DNA of 64,000 nucleotides from a virus, in the IMG/VR virus record IMGVR_UViG_3300017917_002108, positions 62,001 through 126,000 of that record. One strand, 5' to 3'. The notes beneath the pieces are model-generated. The model saw nothing but the letters and a program-made list of their open reading frames with translations. It was not told where the DNA came from and did no database searches. Shown here piece after piece: positions 48,965 to 57,492 of the stretch; the first letter of the stretch is position 1; every line of letters begins with the position of its first letter. The translations under genes were made by a program, and so were the position numbers.

Positions 48965-50719
48965 TTACAATATTACTGCTTCAATTAGTTTTAAACCTAC
49001 ATCATCGCTGCTTTCTAGAGCAATAGCAAACACATCATTCGCATGCGGAACAGCGGCGGTAGCAGCACCATCATTAGATGCTATTAATCTTTGACCTTTT
49101 TTCACAGATCCAATTACTTTGACCGGAACACGTCCCTTGAGAGCAACATAAACACCCCCTTCGAGATCTTTATTCATCATAAACGCAGGATTAGCACTGA
49201 TAACACCTATAGCTCTGTCGCCCCAACTGCTGGCTGTGATTTCTTTTTCGCCGCCTATTACAACAACAGTACCTGGTTGATATTCAGCATCTGGTAGATA
49301 TTTTTCTGCTAGGTCGGCATATCTTGCAGCAGTAGCAGTTCCATTGAACAATGTAGCAGTTAGATTGCCAGATCCATCTCTAGCTGCAATAGTATCAGCA
49401 GTCGCGGTAGTTTTTGCAGATTTATAAGCAGAAGAATCATCTATCGCGGCATCGTCGATTTTTAGTTTATCTGTTTTGTCTGTGGTGCCAATAAATCTAT
49501 TAGCTGTAATATTAGCAGAGGTGTCTCTTAAGGCAATAGATGTTGCTACAGCACCAAGTTCTCCCACTAGACTATTGAGTGTAGTAGCGTTTGAAGCTGT
49601 TCCTGTAACTGAACCGATAACATTTCCGTTTAATGTCCCAGTAAAACTACCTATAAAGGTCTGTGTGGCTGCATTAAATGCCACCGTGTCGTCGTTGGCT
49701 CTAACATTTCCCTTATGGATACCTGTGCTATTTCCTGTGATATTTCCTGTGACATTACCGATAAGTGTGGTTGCATATATATTAGCATACTTACTAGCGG
49801 TACTTCCGATATTAAAAAAGTCTGTTGTACCTGGTAATATAGCACTAGGAGTGAATATAGCAACGTTTCTTAGATCGCTATCACTTACACGTATTCTTAT
49901 AGCTATAGTATTACCTAAACGATTCTCTATTACAGGTTCATCACCATTTTCTACCCTAAATCGTATATCGTTTTGATCACCTAGTGTGAAACCTGCATCA
50001 TTAAATGAAATTTCTTGTTCAAATGCAACTTCGCCTAGTCTGACAAAATCACTGGCTAGGTATCCGCCTAGTCTTGCTGAGTTTGATGCAGTACCCCAAA
50101 AATAATGATCGGTACTAGTAACACCAGTACTACCATTAGTATTAACTAGATTAAAACCTTTTTTGAGGATAGTGAAACCTGTGATAGGATTGATATCACT
50201 GTCTAGTGTAAATGCATCTTTACTGACTATTCCGATAACCTCGCCGCCCGAAAACAGCTTCATAATAGTGTGGTTAGTGCCTACATTATCTTTAACAACC
50301 TGAGAAGCAACTGTACTAGCACCCAAATCAGGTGCTGCTTCTGGTCCGATGAGAATGAATTCTGTACCGTTATAGGTATATAATTGTTCTGCACTGGTGT
50401 CAAACCACATATCACCTAGTTGTAAACCAGTAGGAGCGGTTGGTCCTACTTCTGCACCGCTGGCTGTTCTATATCTAATACCGTCGTAGAAACGCAGTTT
50501 TTTAGTACCGCTATCAAACCAAATCTGTCCAGAAAGAGATTTAGGTGGTTGTGTAGTGTTTGAAAAATTCTCTAGTAGATGTAGGAAGTTTTCGTTCTGT
50601 ACTTCACCATATCCGGCGTAATTTTTACCTACAAATCGTAGATCAGTAGTGGTGTCAATGGTGCCGTCGTCTACAGAGACTAAAAACGTTCCATTATATC
50701 TGTCTACTTGATATGCCAT
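48965..50719 (-). CDS. Tail fibre-like protein A (peptidase_G2-like C-terminus)
   Basis: The 584-residue protein shares its N-terminal 130 residues with three neighbours (VDRYNGTFLVSVDDG, NYAGYGEVQNENFLHLLENF, then GQIWFDSG). The middle is Ser/Thr/Asn-rich fibre repeat. The C-terminal 110 residues start ARYADLAEKYLPDAEYQPG and include GVISANPAFMMN and LKGRVPVKVIGSVKKGQ. They resemble a self-cleaving or peptidase_G2-like chaperone domain of phage fibres. A GATAAATA late promoter precedes the gene. Confidence 0.82.
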   Translation of the reverse strand: MAYQVDRYNGTFLVSVDDGTIDTTTDLRFVGKNYAGYGEVQNENFLHLLENFSNTTQPPKSLSGQIWFDSGTKKLRFYDGIRYRTASGAEVGPTAPTGLQLGDMWFDTSAEQLYTYNGTEFILIGPEAAPDLGASTVASQVVKDNVGTNHTIMKLFSGGEVIGIVSKDAFTLDSDINPITGFTILKKGFNLVNTNGSTGVTSTDHYFWGTASNSARLGGYLASDFVRLGEVAFEQEISFNDAGFTLGDQNDIRFRVENGDEPVIENRLGNTIAIRIRVSDSDLRNVAIFTPSAILPGTTDFFNIGSTASKYANIYATTLIGNVTGNITGNSTGIHKGNVRANDDTVAFNAATQTFIGSFTGTLNGNVIGSVTGTASNATTLNSLVGELGAVATSIALRDTSANITANRFIGTTDKTDKLKIDDAAIDDSSAYKSAKTTATADTIAARDGSGNLTATLFNGTATAARYADLAEKYLPDAEYQPGTVVVIGGEKEITASSWGDRAIGVISANPAFMMNKDLEGGVYVALKGRVPVKVIGSVKKGQRLIASNDGAATAAVPHANDVFAIALESSDDVGLKLIEAVIL

Positions 50720-50741
50720 TGATCAACTCCATTATAATAGT

Positions 50742-50749
50742 TATTTATC
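50742..50749 (-). promoter_or_regulatory. Putative T4-type late promoter (GATAAATA, minus strand)
   Basis: Reads GATAAATA on the minus strand, 22 bases before the ATG at 50719. It lies in a 44-base gap between two fibre genes. Confidence 0.65.
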
Positions 50750-50763
50750 GGAAATAATATCTT

Positions 50764-52854
50764 TTAAATCCTGCCCACTACTACTTCAATAATACCCGAA
50801 AAACCCTCAAAATCTTCTAGTGCCTTGCCTATAACTGACCCTATTTTAGGGTCTTGTGCAGATTTGGCCTGTCCAAGTCCTGCACTTACTAGCATATCTC
50901 CCTTGCATATCTTTCCTGTTACCTTGCAAAACACTCTACCCTGTAGTGCTAGGGGGACTACTGTTTGCCCTTGGAGCATGCTGTTCATTAAATATGCAGG
51001 ATTACTCGATACTACACCTGCAATTTTTCTAGTCTCGTTGGCGGCTAAAGTTACTTCTTGATCACCACCAAATTCTAATACAGTTCCAGCTTCATATATG
51101 TTATCGGCCAGATAATTTTCTGCTAAATCTGCATATCTTGCCGATGTAGCTGTACCTATAAAACTATTTGCACCAACATCAATGTCTTTATTTGCTACCC
51201 ATTTATCACCAGAAGTAGCATAAACAAAAGAAGCATTAGAACCTGCTATGAAAATACCTGCTCCATTTGCATCAGCATTATTATTAGAACCATTGGCCAG
51301 TGTGATTGTCTTGTCAGCTATTTCAACCTGTGTTGACGAAACTGTTGTTGTAGTTCCTTGTACGGTAAAATTACCAGAAACCACAAAATTTCCGTTGGCT
51401 GTTATAGTTGCTCCGCCAGTAGTTGGATATAATGCGCTGGCTCTTAGTTCAGATCCATAATAAGAAGTAGCATAAATTTTATTAAAACCTGAGGTATTAG
51501 TACCTATATTGATCGGACTTCCCGAAGGAACTAATGCCGTGGTATTTTCAGCTCCCTGTAATAATGCTGTCGCAGCATTAATAAAGGAAATGTCGGGCCC
51601 GGAAGATCCTAGATCAAAATTCAATGTGCCTGTAGTTGATCTTATAGTAGGAACCGTAGAATCTAGATATATTTTAAGAGGTGCTGTGCCACCAGGATTT
51701 CCTATGTTGATCGAACCACTGTCACTGACATTAATATAGGACAATGTTCCTAATGTGGTCAGTGCAGAACTTAATATATTTGATGCTAATGATGTACCTG
51801 TTAGAGTATTAGCTGCGGCAGGTACTGTGATGTCTTGTGTTCCATCAAATACAACGCCATTTATACTATGAGAAGATGATAATCTTGTAGCTGAAAATGC
51901 ATTACCGCTAAGTGTGGCTCCCACGAACTCGGTAGCAATTACAGTGTTAAAGGTACTCACACCATTACTAGTTATATCTCCAGCAACATTTCCTATTAAA
52001 TCTGCGGTTATAGTTCCTGCAGAAAAATCTCCGGCACTATCTCTTGCAACTACTTTTCCAATTTGATTGCTTGGCGTGGCATCTACTGTCCATGTTATTG
52101 TTGTAGATCCATCAAAATTATTACCGCTTAGATATTCTCCAGCTACAAGATTAGCAGTGGTGCTGGCTTTGATTGTTATGTTGTTCTCTCCGTTAAAGAA
52201 AACACCATTTATATTTCTGCCTGGTTCTAATTTATTAGCAGAGCTTGCATTGCCTAAGAGATTTCCAACAAAATTTCTATAATTAGTTACGTTAAATCCA
52301 CCTGTAATGGTAGGAAATCCAGGTAATAAATTAGAAGAACCCGGCGTAAATGTATCTTTAGATGCAATAGCAATTACTAGATCATCGACAGATAATTCTA
52401 AAATCGCATGATTTACTCCGCTGGTATCTAGCACTCCTCTGGATCTTATTTTTGTAAGGCCAAAACCTTCTACAGCTTCGGGTCCTATCAATTTCCATAC
52501 TCCAGTATCATATACGAATAACTGTTCTGTGGTATTTTTATACCACAGATATCCGTCATAACCTTCAGGTTCAGTGTCGGAAAATGATGCGGAACCTACA
52601 GGTGCCCAAACAGTTCCATCATAGACGTTTAGAGTTTTATTAGAAGTGTCGTACCATATTTGACCAGAAATAGGACGCGATGGTGGAGAACTGTTAGCAA
52701 AATTTTCTAGGATGTGTACAAAATTTTCGTTTTGTACTTCTCCATATCCTGTGTAATTTCTACCAACAAGACCTAAACTTGTGCTAGTATCTAATGTGCC
52801 ATCTTCTAGTACTACAAGTTCAGTCCCATCATATCTATTAATTAAATATGCCAT
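50764..52854 (-). CDS. Tail fibre-like protein B
   Basis: The 696-residue paralogue of fibre A has the same N-terminal module (INRYDGTELVVLEDG, NYTGYGEVQNENFVHILENF, GQIWYD) and the same C-terminal module (ARYADLAENYLADNIYEAG, AGVVSSNPAYLMN, LQGRVFCKVTGKICKGD). Between them is a longer fibre region with TTVSSTQVEIADKTITLANG, a segment also found in fibre C. This shows reassortment of middle modules. Confidence 0.84.
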   Translation of the reverse strand: MAYLINRYDGTELVVLEDGTLDTSTSLGLVGRNYTGYGEVQNENFVHILENFANSSPPSRPISGQIWYDTSNKTLNVYDGTVWAPVGSASFSDTEPEGYDGYLWYKNTTEQLFVYDTGVWKLIGPEAVEGFGLTKIRSRGVLDTSGVNHAILELSVDDLVIAIASKDTFTPGSSNLLPGFPTITGGFNVTNYRNFVGNLLGNASSANKLEPGRNINGVFFNGENNITIKASTTANLVAGEYLSGNNFDGSTTITWTVDATPSNQIGKVVARDSAGDFSAGTITADLIGNVAGDITSNGVSTFNTVIATEFVGATLSGNAFSATRLSSSHSINGVVFDGTQDITVPAAANTLTGTSLASNILSSALTTLGTLSYINVSDSGSINIGNPGGTAPLKIYLDSTVPTIRSTTGTLNFDLGSSGPDISFINAATALLQGAENTTALVPSGSPINIGTNTSGFNKIYATSYYGSELRASALYPTTGGATITANGNFVVSGNFTVQGTTTTVSSTQVEIADKTITLANGSNNNADANGAGIFIAGSNASFVYATSGDKWVANKDIDVGANSFIGTATSARYADLAENYLADNIYEAGTVLEFGGDQEVTLAANETRKIAGVVSSNPAYLMNSMLQGQTVVPLALQGRVFCKVTGKICKGDMLVSAGLGQAKSAQDPKIGSVIGKALEDFEGFSGIIEVVVGRI

Positions 52855-52878
52855 AATCGCCCCTTGAATATTCGTTCA

Positions 52879-54717
52879 TCATGATATAAAAGTCCATGAA
52901 CCGCTGATAATTTGATAGGTCTTTACTATTCTTGATACTGATAGATTAGGAGCAGCGATAGTTGCGGTAGAAAAACTAATGTTGTTTAGACCGAATGCTG
53001 TGCCGGTTGGTGTAACAAATTCAGTAGAACTGGTGGCAGTTAAAGGATTAATTTCTAAATTAGTTGTATTGTTCACTAATAGAGAACATAAAATTCTAGC
53101 TACTGTTCCGTTTCTGTATTCAGCAACAGGTGCTATTTGTTCTAACCATGCTGCAATTCCAGAATTTGAAATACCATCCGATATATCAAAAGTAAAAGCC
53201 AATGATCGTGTTTCTGTTACACTATCTACATATTCTTTGGTAGCAGCATCCTGAGCTAAGGTGGGATCAGCGAGATTAGAAATTTTCTTAGAACCTAAAT
53301 TCAATGTTCCCGTACCATTTATATCTAGTGTAAGATCTGTGTTTGATGCTGTTACCTGGATAGTAGCATCATTCATAAAAATATCATCTACTGTAAATTG
53401 GGTTTGAGCACCAAAAGATGTTACTCCAGGAATACTTGTAATTCCAGGTCCCAATGCTGTTGCAGATAATACAGTAACACCATTAATTTTAAATTCTTTA
53501 CCAGATGCTAGATTGAAATGTTCAGTACTGGTCCATGCTTGGCTAGCCAATGCAGGCAAAGAATCATTGTAACCCGCTGCCAGAGCTTCCGGAGAGGATG
53601 ATGTAGCAGCTTGGCCAACATCGTGCCATAAAAGCACATGACTCGATGCTCCTTGTAAGATCAGGCCGCCGCCTGCTGCATTAGAGTCTGTGGGAGTTAT
53701 TCCTGTTTGTTTTGCTAATACTAGATTTTTATCTTCTATGGTAACTGTGCTAGTATTGACTGTGATCATATCGCCGTTAACTGTTAGATCTCCATCAACT
53801 ACTAAGCTTCCTCCCATATAAACTTCGCTGTCGGCGTAACCATCATACATGACTATACGTCTAGCAAGGGATTCGATCTGGAAAGCAGGTTCAGCAATAA
53901 CATCTCGTCTAACATTAAGAATCATATTCTTATTAGAAGCGATGTTGGCTAAGATTAAGTTTCCGTCTTGAACTTGAAACTGCCCTTGATTAGCATCACC
54001 AATGATCAAACCTAGATTCGAGGAAATAATAATCTGACCATTAATAATATTGGAAGTGTCATTTCTTACATAGGAACTAGCTGACTGATTACCTAATTTG
54101 TCTGAGTTGGTTGCGGTTACATTAAACTTGATTCCTTCCAAGGTGCCGGAATTAAAACCTGGTTGGATACTGCCGCTGAATCCCTCAATAGGCAATTTAG
54201 GAGTAAATGTATCCTTAGAAAAAATACCAATCAATATTCCGTTTGTGTATAAAGATGTTATAACTCTGTTTTGATTTAAGGTATCCAATATGTTTACTAC
54301 CTTAAGACCACTTACACCTTGGCTGGCTGAATAATCAGGTCCTAATAAAATCGTGCTTGTGCCGTCAAAGAAATATAATTGCTTGTCAACATCATTAAAC
54401 CACATGTCTCCAACACCTAATGTCAAAGGTTGAGAACTTGCGATTGTAGCCGAGCTCACCGGAACAAAACCGCTACCATTATAAACTTTAAGTTTTAGCT
54501 CTGAAGTATCAAACCATATCTGCCCACGTATAGGATGAACGGGTGCCGACGAATTAGAAAAATTCTCTAATAACTTGATAAGATTTTCATTAAACGCTTC
54601 ACCAAATCCACTATAATTTTTTCCGATAAGTGTGATATCTGACGAAAGGCTATCAACCTGACCATCTGCTACCGTTGCTAATATTGTTCCGTCTGTTTTA
54701 TTGATTGTATATGCCAT
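52879..54717 (-). CDS. Tail fibre-like protein C
   Basis: The 612-residue protein has the same N-terminal module (INKTDGTILATVADG, KNYSGFGEAFNENLIKLLENF, GQIWFDTS). Its middle has VDGDLTVNGDMITVNTSTVT. The C-terminus differs from A and B: it lacks the ARYADLAE module and ends in a beta-rich, Ser/Thr region (VSRIVKTYQIISGSWTFIS). It would be another fibre or fibre subunit. Confidence 0.82.
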   Translation of the reverse strand: MAYTINKTDGTILATVADGQVDSLSSDITLIGKNYSGFGEAFNENLIKLLENFSNSSAPVHPIRGQIWFDTSELKLKVYNGSGFVPVSSATIASSQPLTLGVGDMWFNDVDKQLYFFDGTSTILLGPDYSASQGVSGLKVVNILDTLNQNRVITSLYTNGILIGIFSKDTFTPKLPIEGFSGSIQPGFNSGTLEGIKFNVTATNSDKLGNQSASSYVRNDTSNIINGQIIISSNLGLIIGDANQGQFQVQDGNLILANIASNKNMILNVRRDVIAEPAFQIESLARRIVMYDGYADSEVYMGGSLVVDGDLTVNGDMITVNTSTVTIEDKNLVLAKQTGITPTDSNAAGGGLILQGASSHVLLWHDVGQAATSSSPEALAAGYNDSLPALASQAWTSTEHFNLASGKEFKINGVTVLSATALGPGITSIPGVTSFGAQTQFTVDDIFMNDATIQVTASNTDLTLDINGTGTLNLGSKKISNLADPTLAQDAATKEYVDSVTETRSLAFTFDISDGISNSGIAAWLEQIAPVAEYRNGTVARILCSLLVNNTTNLEINPLTATSSTEFVTPTGTAFGLNNISFSTATIAAPNLSVSRIVKTYQIISGSWTFIS

Positions 54718-54727
54718 AGTTTATACC

Positions 54728-56803
54728 TTAGAATGCCGGTGGTCCTGAACGAATAATATAGTTCAATGTAAGGAATGGATTCATCACTGAAAATTCTTGT
54801 CCCAACGAACCAGATGTTTTAACTCCACCCGAAGATGGTAGATATTGACTTTGTCCTATAGTCGTTGGACCTTTATCTGATAGAGAACCAGTATCACTAG
54901 GAATGGCGCTATCTACTCTAGTAGAATAATATTGTTGCCCAGTTGACCCTTTCATGCTGTGTTCATGTTCAGGTAAATTATTAACTGTTAAACTATTAGA
55001 ACTCTGGCCTCCACTGTCTCCAAGGTTATCTGGTGCTGTTCCTGCTACTCTATCTATGTTGCCGCCTCCGGCATCAATATAGCTACCCAACGAATTCGGA
55101 ACAGTATTATTGTTATCCATATTGTCTTTGCCCAAAGGAAATCTTCCTCTTAAATCAGGCAATCTAAACGTACCAACACCATTGAGTGCTATAGAATTAT
55201 ATCTGTTTCCTAAAACGTCATACAAATCCGGAAACTTTGATCTTTCTACTTCGCTACCATCGCACAAAAGATAACCATATGGTGCTTCTGTACCTGCATA
55301 TGGTAATATCCCCCCAATCGGCACTGCTAAATCAGAAACAAATGTATTCCTTGTTTGTTTTAGTAGACCTTCCGTTGATCTGTATACTAAAACATAATCA
55401 TTCTTTTTCGATAAGTTAGGTGAAGGTTCGTTTTTAGAACTGATCAACGCAGAAGTTAATGTAGTATTAAAAGTTTTAGTGAGTCCACCGACTTGTCCGT
55501 CAAATGTGAAACTAGGAGATGTCACATCCCCTTCCATCTTGAAAGTTGTGACAAATTTAAGATTAGTAGAAGTTGCCGAATTTCCTGTAATGTTTCCAGA
55601 AAGCACTCCCTGAAGGGTTTCAGCAACGACAGTCTTAGCATGGACTGTGTTCCATCGTTTTAATTCTGACCCGACATCATATGTGTCTTTGAGTTTAGGT
55701 TGTATATTATGGAATTGTGATGTACCTGTGACATCTATTCCATCTCCGACTAATAGGTTTTTAGTAATAGCTGCACCACCGGCGGTAATCAAAGTGCCGT
55801 TTTCAAAATTGGTGCTAGCGGTAGTATCTGTTAATATCAACGATCCATTAGATTTAATATTTCCATCAACGTCTAATGCTTCTGTTGGAGCTGCGACATT
55901 TATACCTACAGTATTTTCTAAAACTCTAAGAATCGTATTAGGAATGCCATCTCGATTGACCTGTAAATCAATACTAGATCCGGGACTGGCATTATAAATT
56001 TTTCCTGCTATATCGCTGTTAGAAATACTGAAAGTACCGTTAACACCTAAAGTAATGCCTTGATTGTTCCTGACGTTAATTCCGTATTCTGTAGTATTGA
56101 CAATGTCAGATCTTAAAAATTTACTGGCTGCTATCTCTACATTATTAATTGTAAGAGATTCTGCAGAAGTATTGGTTCCCCAAATTTTTGTATCTAATCC
56201 TCCCGTACCAATTTCATTACTGGTAAGATTCATACCTGATTTGATGGAGGTGAATCCACTGATCGATACCTTAGGTGTAAAACTATCTTTACTGAAAATA
56301 ATTACAGGTATGTCTTCAATATAAAAAGTTAAGACCACACGCGAAATATTATCAGAATCTATAATCTGTTCTACCAACGGTCCGCTTCTTAGACCTGTTG
56401 AAAAATTAGGCCCTACTAAAATCCAACGTGTTCCAGAGAATACATATAACTGTTGATTAGTTGTATCTACCCATAACTCGCCAACTTTAGATGAAGCTAC
56501 TGCAGGTTCTACACTGCTCTTCTGGATCTGAGATGCTGCTTTCCAAGTAGTACCATCAAAAACTTGTAGAGACGACACAGCTTCTGAAGAATCATACCAT
56601 AGTTGTCCTTCTACTGGGTTTACTGGTGCAGTGCTCTTTGCAAAATTTTCTAATATCGCTAAAAAATTTTCGGCAATGGTTTGACCATATCCCGTAACAT
56701 TTCGGCCTGGAAATGTCAAACTGGTATCTGTACTTGATGTATTGTCATACACCGTGATCGGTAATTTATTATCTTTGTCTGTAAAGTTTACGATATATGG
56801 CAT
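54728..56803 (-). CDS. Tail fibre-like protein D with tail collar domain
   Basis: The 691-residue protein again has the N-terminal module (GRNVTGYGQTIAENFLAILENF, GQLWYDSS). Near residues 500-560 there is a phage tail collar domain: VGGILPYAGTEAPYGYLLCD and GTFRLPDLRGRFPLGKDN. The end is Gly/Ser-rich, with a final TLNYIIRSG. Collar domains are host-recognition or attachment modules. It is the most upstream of the four fibre genes. Confidence 0.86.
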   Translation of the reverse strand: MPYIVNFTDKDNKLPITVYDNTSSTDTSLTFPGRNVTGYGQTIAENFLAILENFAKSTAPVNPVEGQLWYDSSEAVSSLQVFDGTTWKAASQIQKSSVEPAVASSKVGELWVDTTNQQLYVFSGTRWILVGPNFSTGLRSGPLVEQIIDSDNISRVVLTFYIEDIPVIIFSKDSFTPKVSISGFTSIKSGMNLTSNEIGTGGLDTKIWGTNTSAESLTINNVEIAASKFLRSDIVNTTEYGINVRNNQGITLGVNGTFSISNSDIAGKIYNASPGSSIDLQVNRDGIPNTILRVLENTVGINVAAPTEALDVDGNIKSNGSLILTDTTASTNFENGTLITAGGAAITKNLLVGDGIDVTGTSQFHNIQPKLKDTYDVGSELKRWNTVHAKTVVAETLQGVLSGNITGNSATSTNLKFVTTFKMEGDVTSPSFTFDGQVGGLTKTFNTTLTSALISSKNEPSPNLSKKNDYVLVYRSTEGLLKQTRNTFVSDLAVPIGGILPYAGTEAPYGYLLCDGSEVERSKFPDLYDVLGNRYNSIALNGVGTFRLPDLRGRFPLGKDNMDNNNTVPNSLGSYIDAGGGNIDRVAGTAPDNLGDSGGQSSNSLTVNNLPEHEHSMKGSTGQQYYSTRVDSAIPSDTGSLSDKGPTTIGQSQYLPSSGGVKTSGSLGQEFSVMNPFLTLNYIIRSGPPAF

Positions 56804-56805
56804 TT

Positions 56806-57477
56806 TTATACCTCAACAAAACTTGTGAGACTTTGAATTCTAATAGTGTAATCTATTTGAATTAAACGATTTAAAGATTTTTGTACGGGATGGAATATCA
56901 CATGAGTCAATAATTTTCCATCTCCGCTAGGATTGTATGATTTTAATCCTAATTCATCGAAAATAAAATCGCCATTCATAGTCTGGCTGTTATCAAATGC
57001 TTCTTGACCGTCAGGTTCGCCGTAGTCTAAAATACAGGAAATTAAGATGTCGCTGTATGTGGCTCCGCTAATATGTCTTATTTCCATCTTATTTCTTACT
57101 GGATCTAAATTTGCATCTGCATTCTGATCAATTATTTTAAAATAAGTTTGATTATATAAACTTGTATTAATACCAACAGTATTTGGAGTCAAATAGGTGA
57201 TTAATCCTGTCGGGTCAACGGTTGTGCCTCCGTTTCCAAATACCATTTCATAGATGGTACCCTGTCCTTGATTGGACAAAGCATTTACCATGGCTATACT
57301 CATATTTTCATAATGTATAGCATTGCGTTTATCTATAAAAACTTCTTGTGTTTCTGGGTCAAAAATCTTAATATGCCCTTCAAAATGGACTCCTCCGATC
57401 TCGTTAGGGCGTTTTTCGGCGATTTTTGCTTGTTCCGATTCAATATTTTTGGGCATATTAGTCTCTGGCTTTGTCAT
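56806..57477 (-). CDS. Conserved virion/baseplate-type protein
   Basis: A 223-residue beta-rich protein with RPNEIGGVHFEGHIKIFDPE, MVFGNGGTTVDPTG and YSDILISCILDYGEPDGQ. It lies between the giant protein and the fibre genes and has a late promoter box directly upstream. Similar proteins are annotated as virion components in T4-like cyanophages. It could connect fibres to the baseplate, by inference. Confidence 0.72.
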   Translation of the reverse strand: MTKPETNMPKNIESEQAKIAEKRPNEIGGVHFEGHIKIFDPETQEVFIDKRNAIHYENMSIAMVNALSNQGQGTIYEMVFGNGGTTVDPTGLITYLTPNTVGINTSLYNQTYFKIIDQNADANLDPVRNKMEIRHISGATYSDILISCILDYGEPDGQEAFDNSQTMNGDFIFDELGLKSYNPSGDGKLLTHVIFHPVQKSLNRLIQIDYTIRIQSLTSFVEV

Positions 57478-57484
57478 AATAGTG

Positions 57485-57492
57485 TATTTATT
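57485..57492 (-). promoter_or_regulatory. Putative T4-type late promoter (AATAAATA, minus strand)
   Basis: AATAAATA on the minus strand, seven bases before ATG 57477, within the last codons of the giant gene. It is closer to the ATG than usual, so the transcript would be almost leaderless. Confidence 0.4.

Noticed and set aside
49476-49976. Plus-strand ORFs opposite the fibre genes (49.5-56 kb)
   Set aside because: They are hydrophobic translations of Ser/Thr/Asn-rich fibre codons, with no ribosome binding sites; the minus-strand frames have clear homologous modules.
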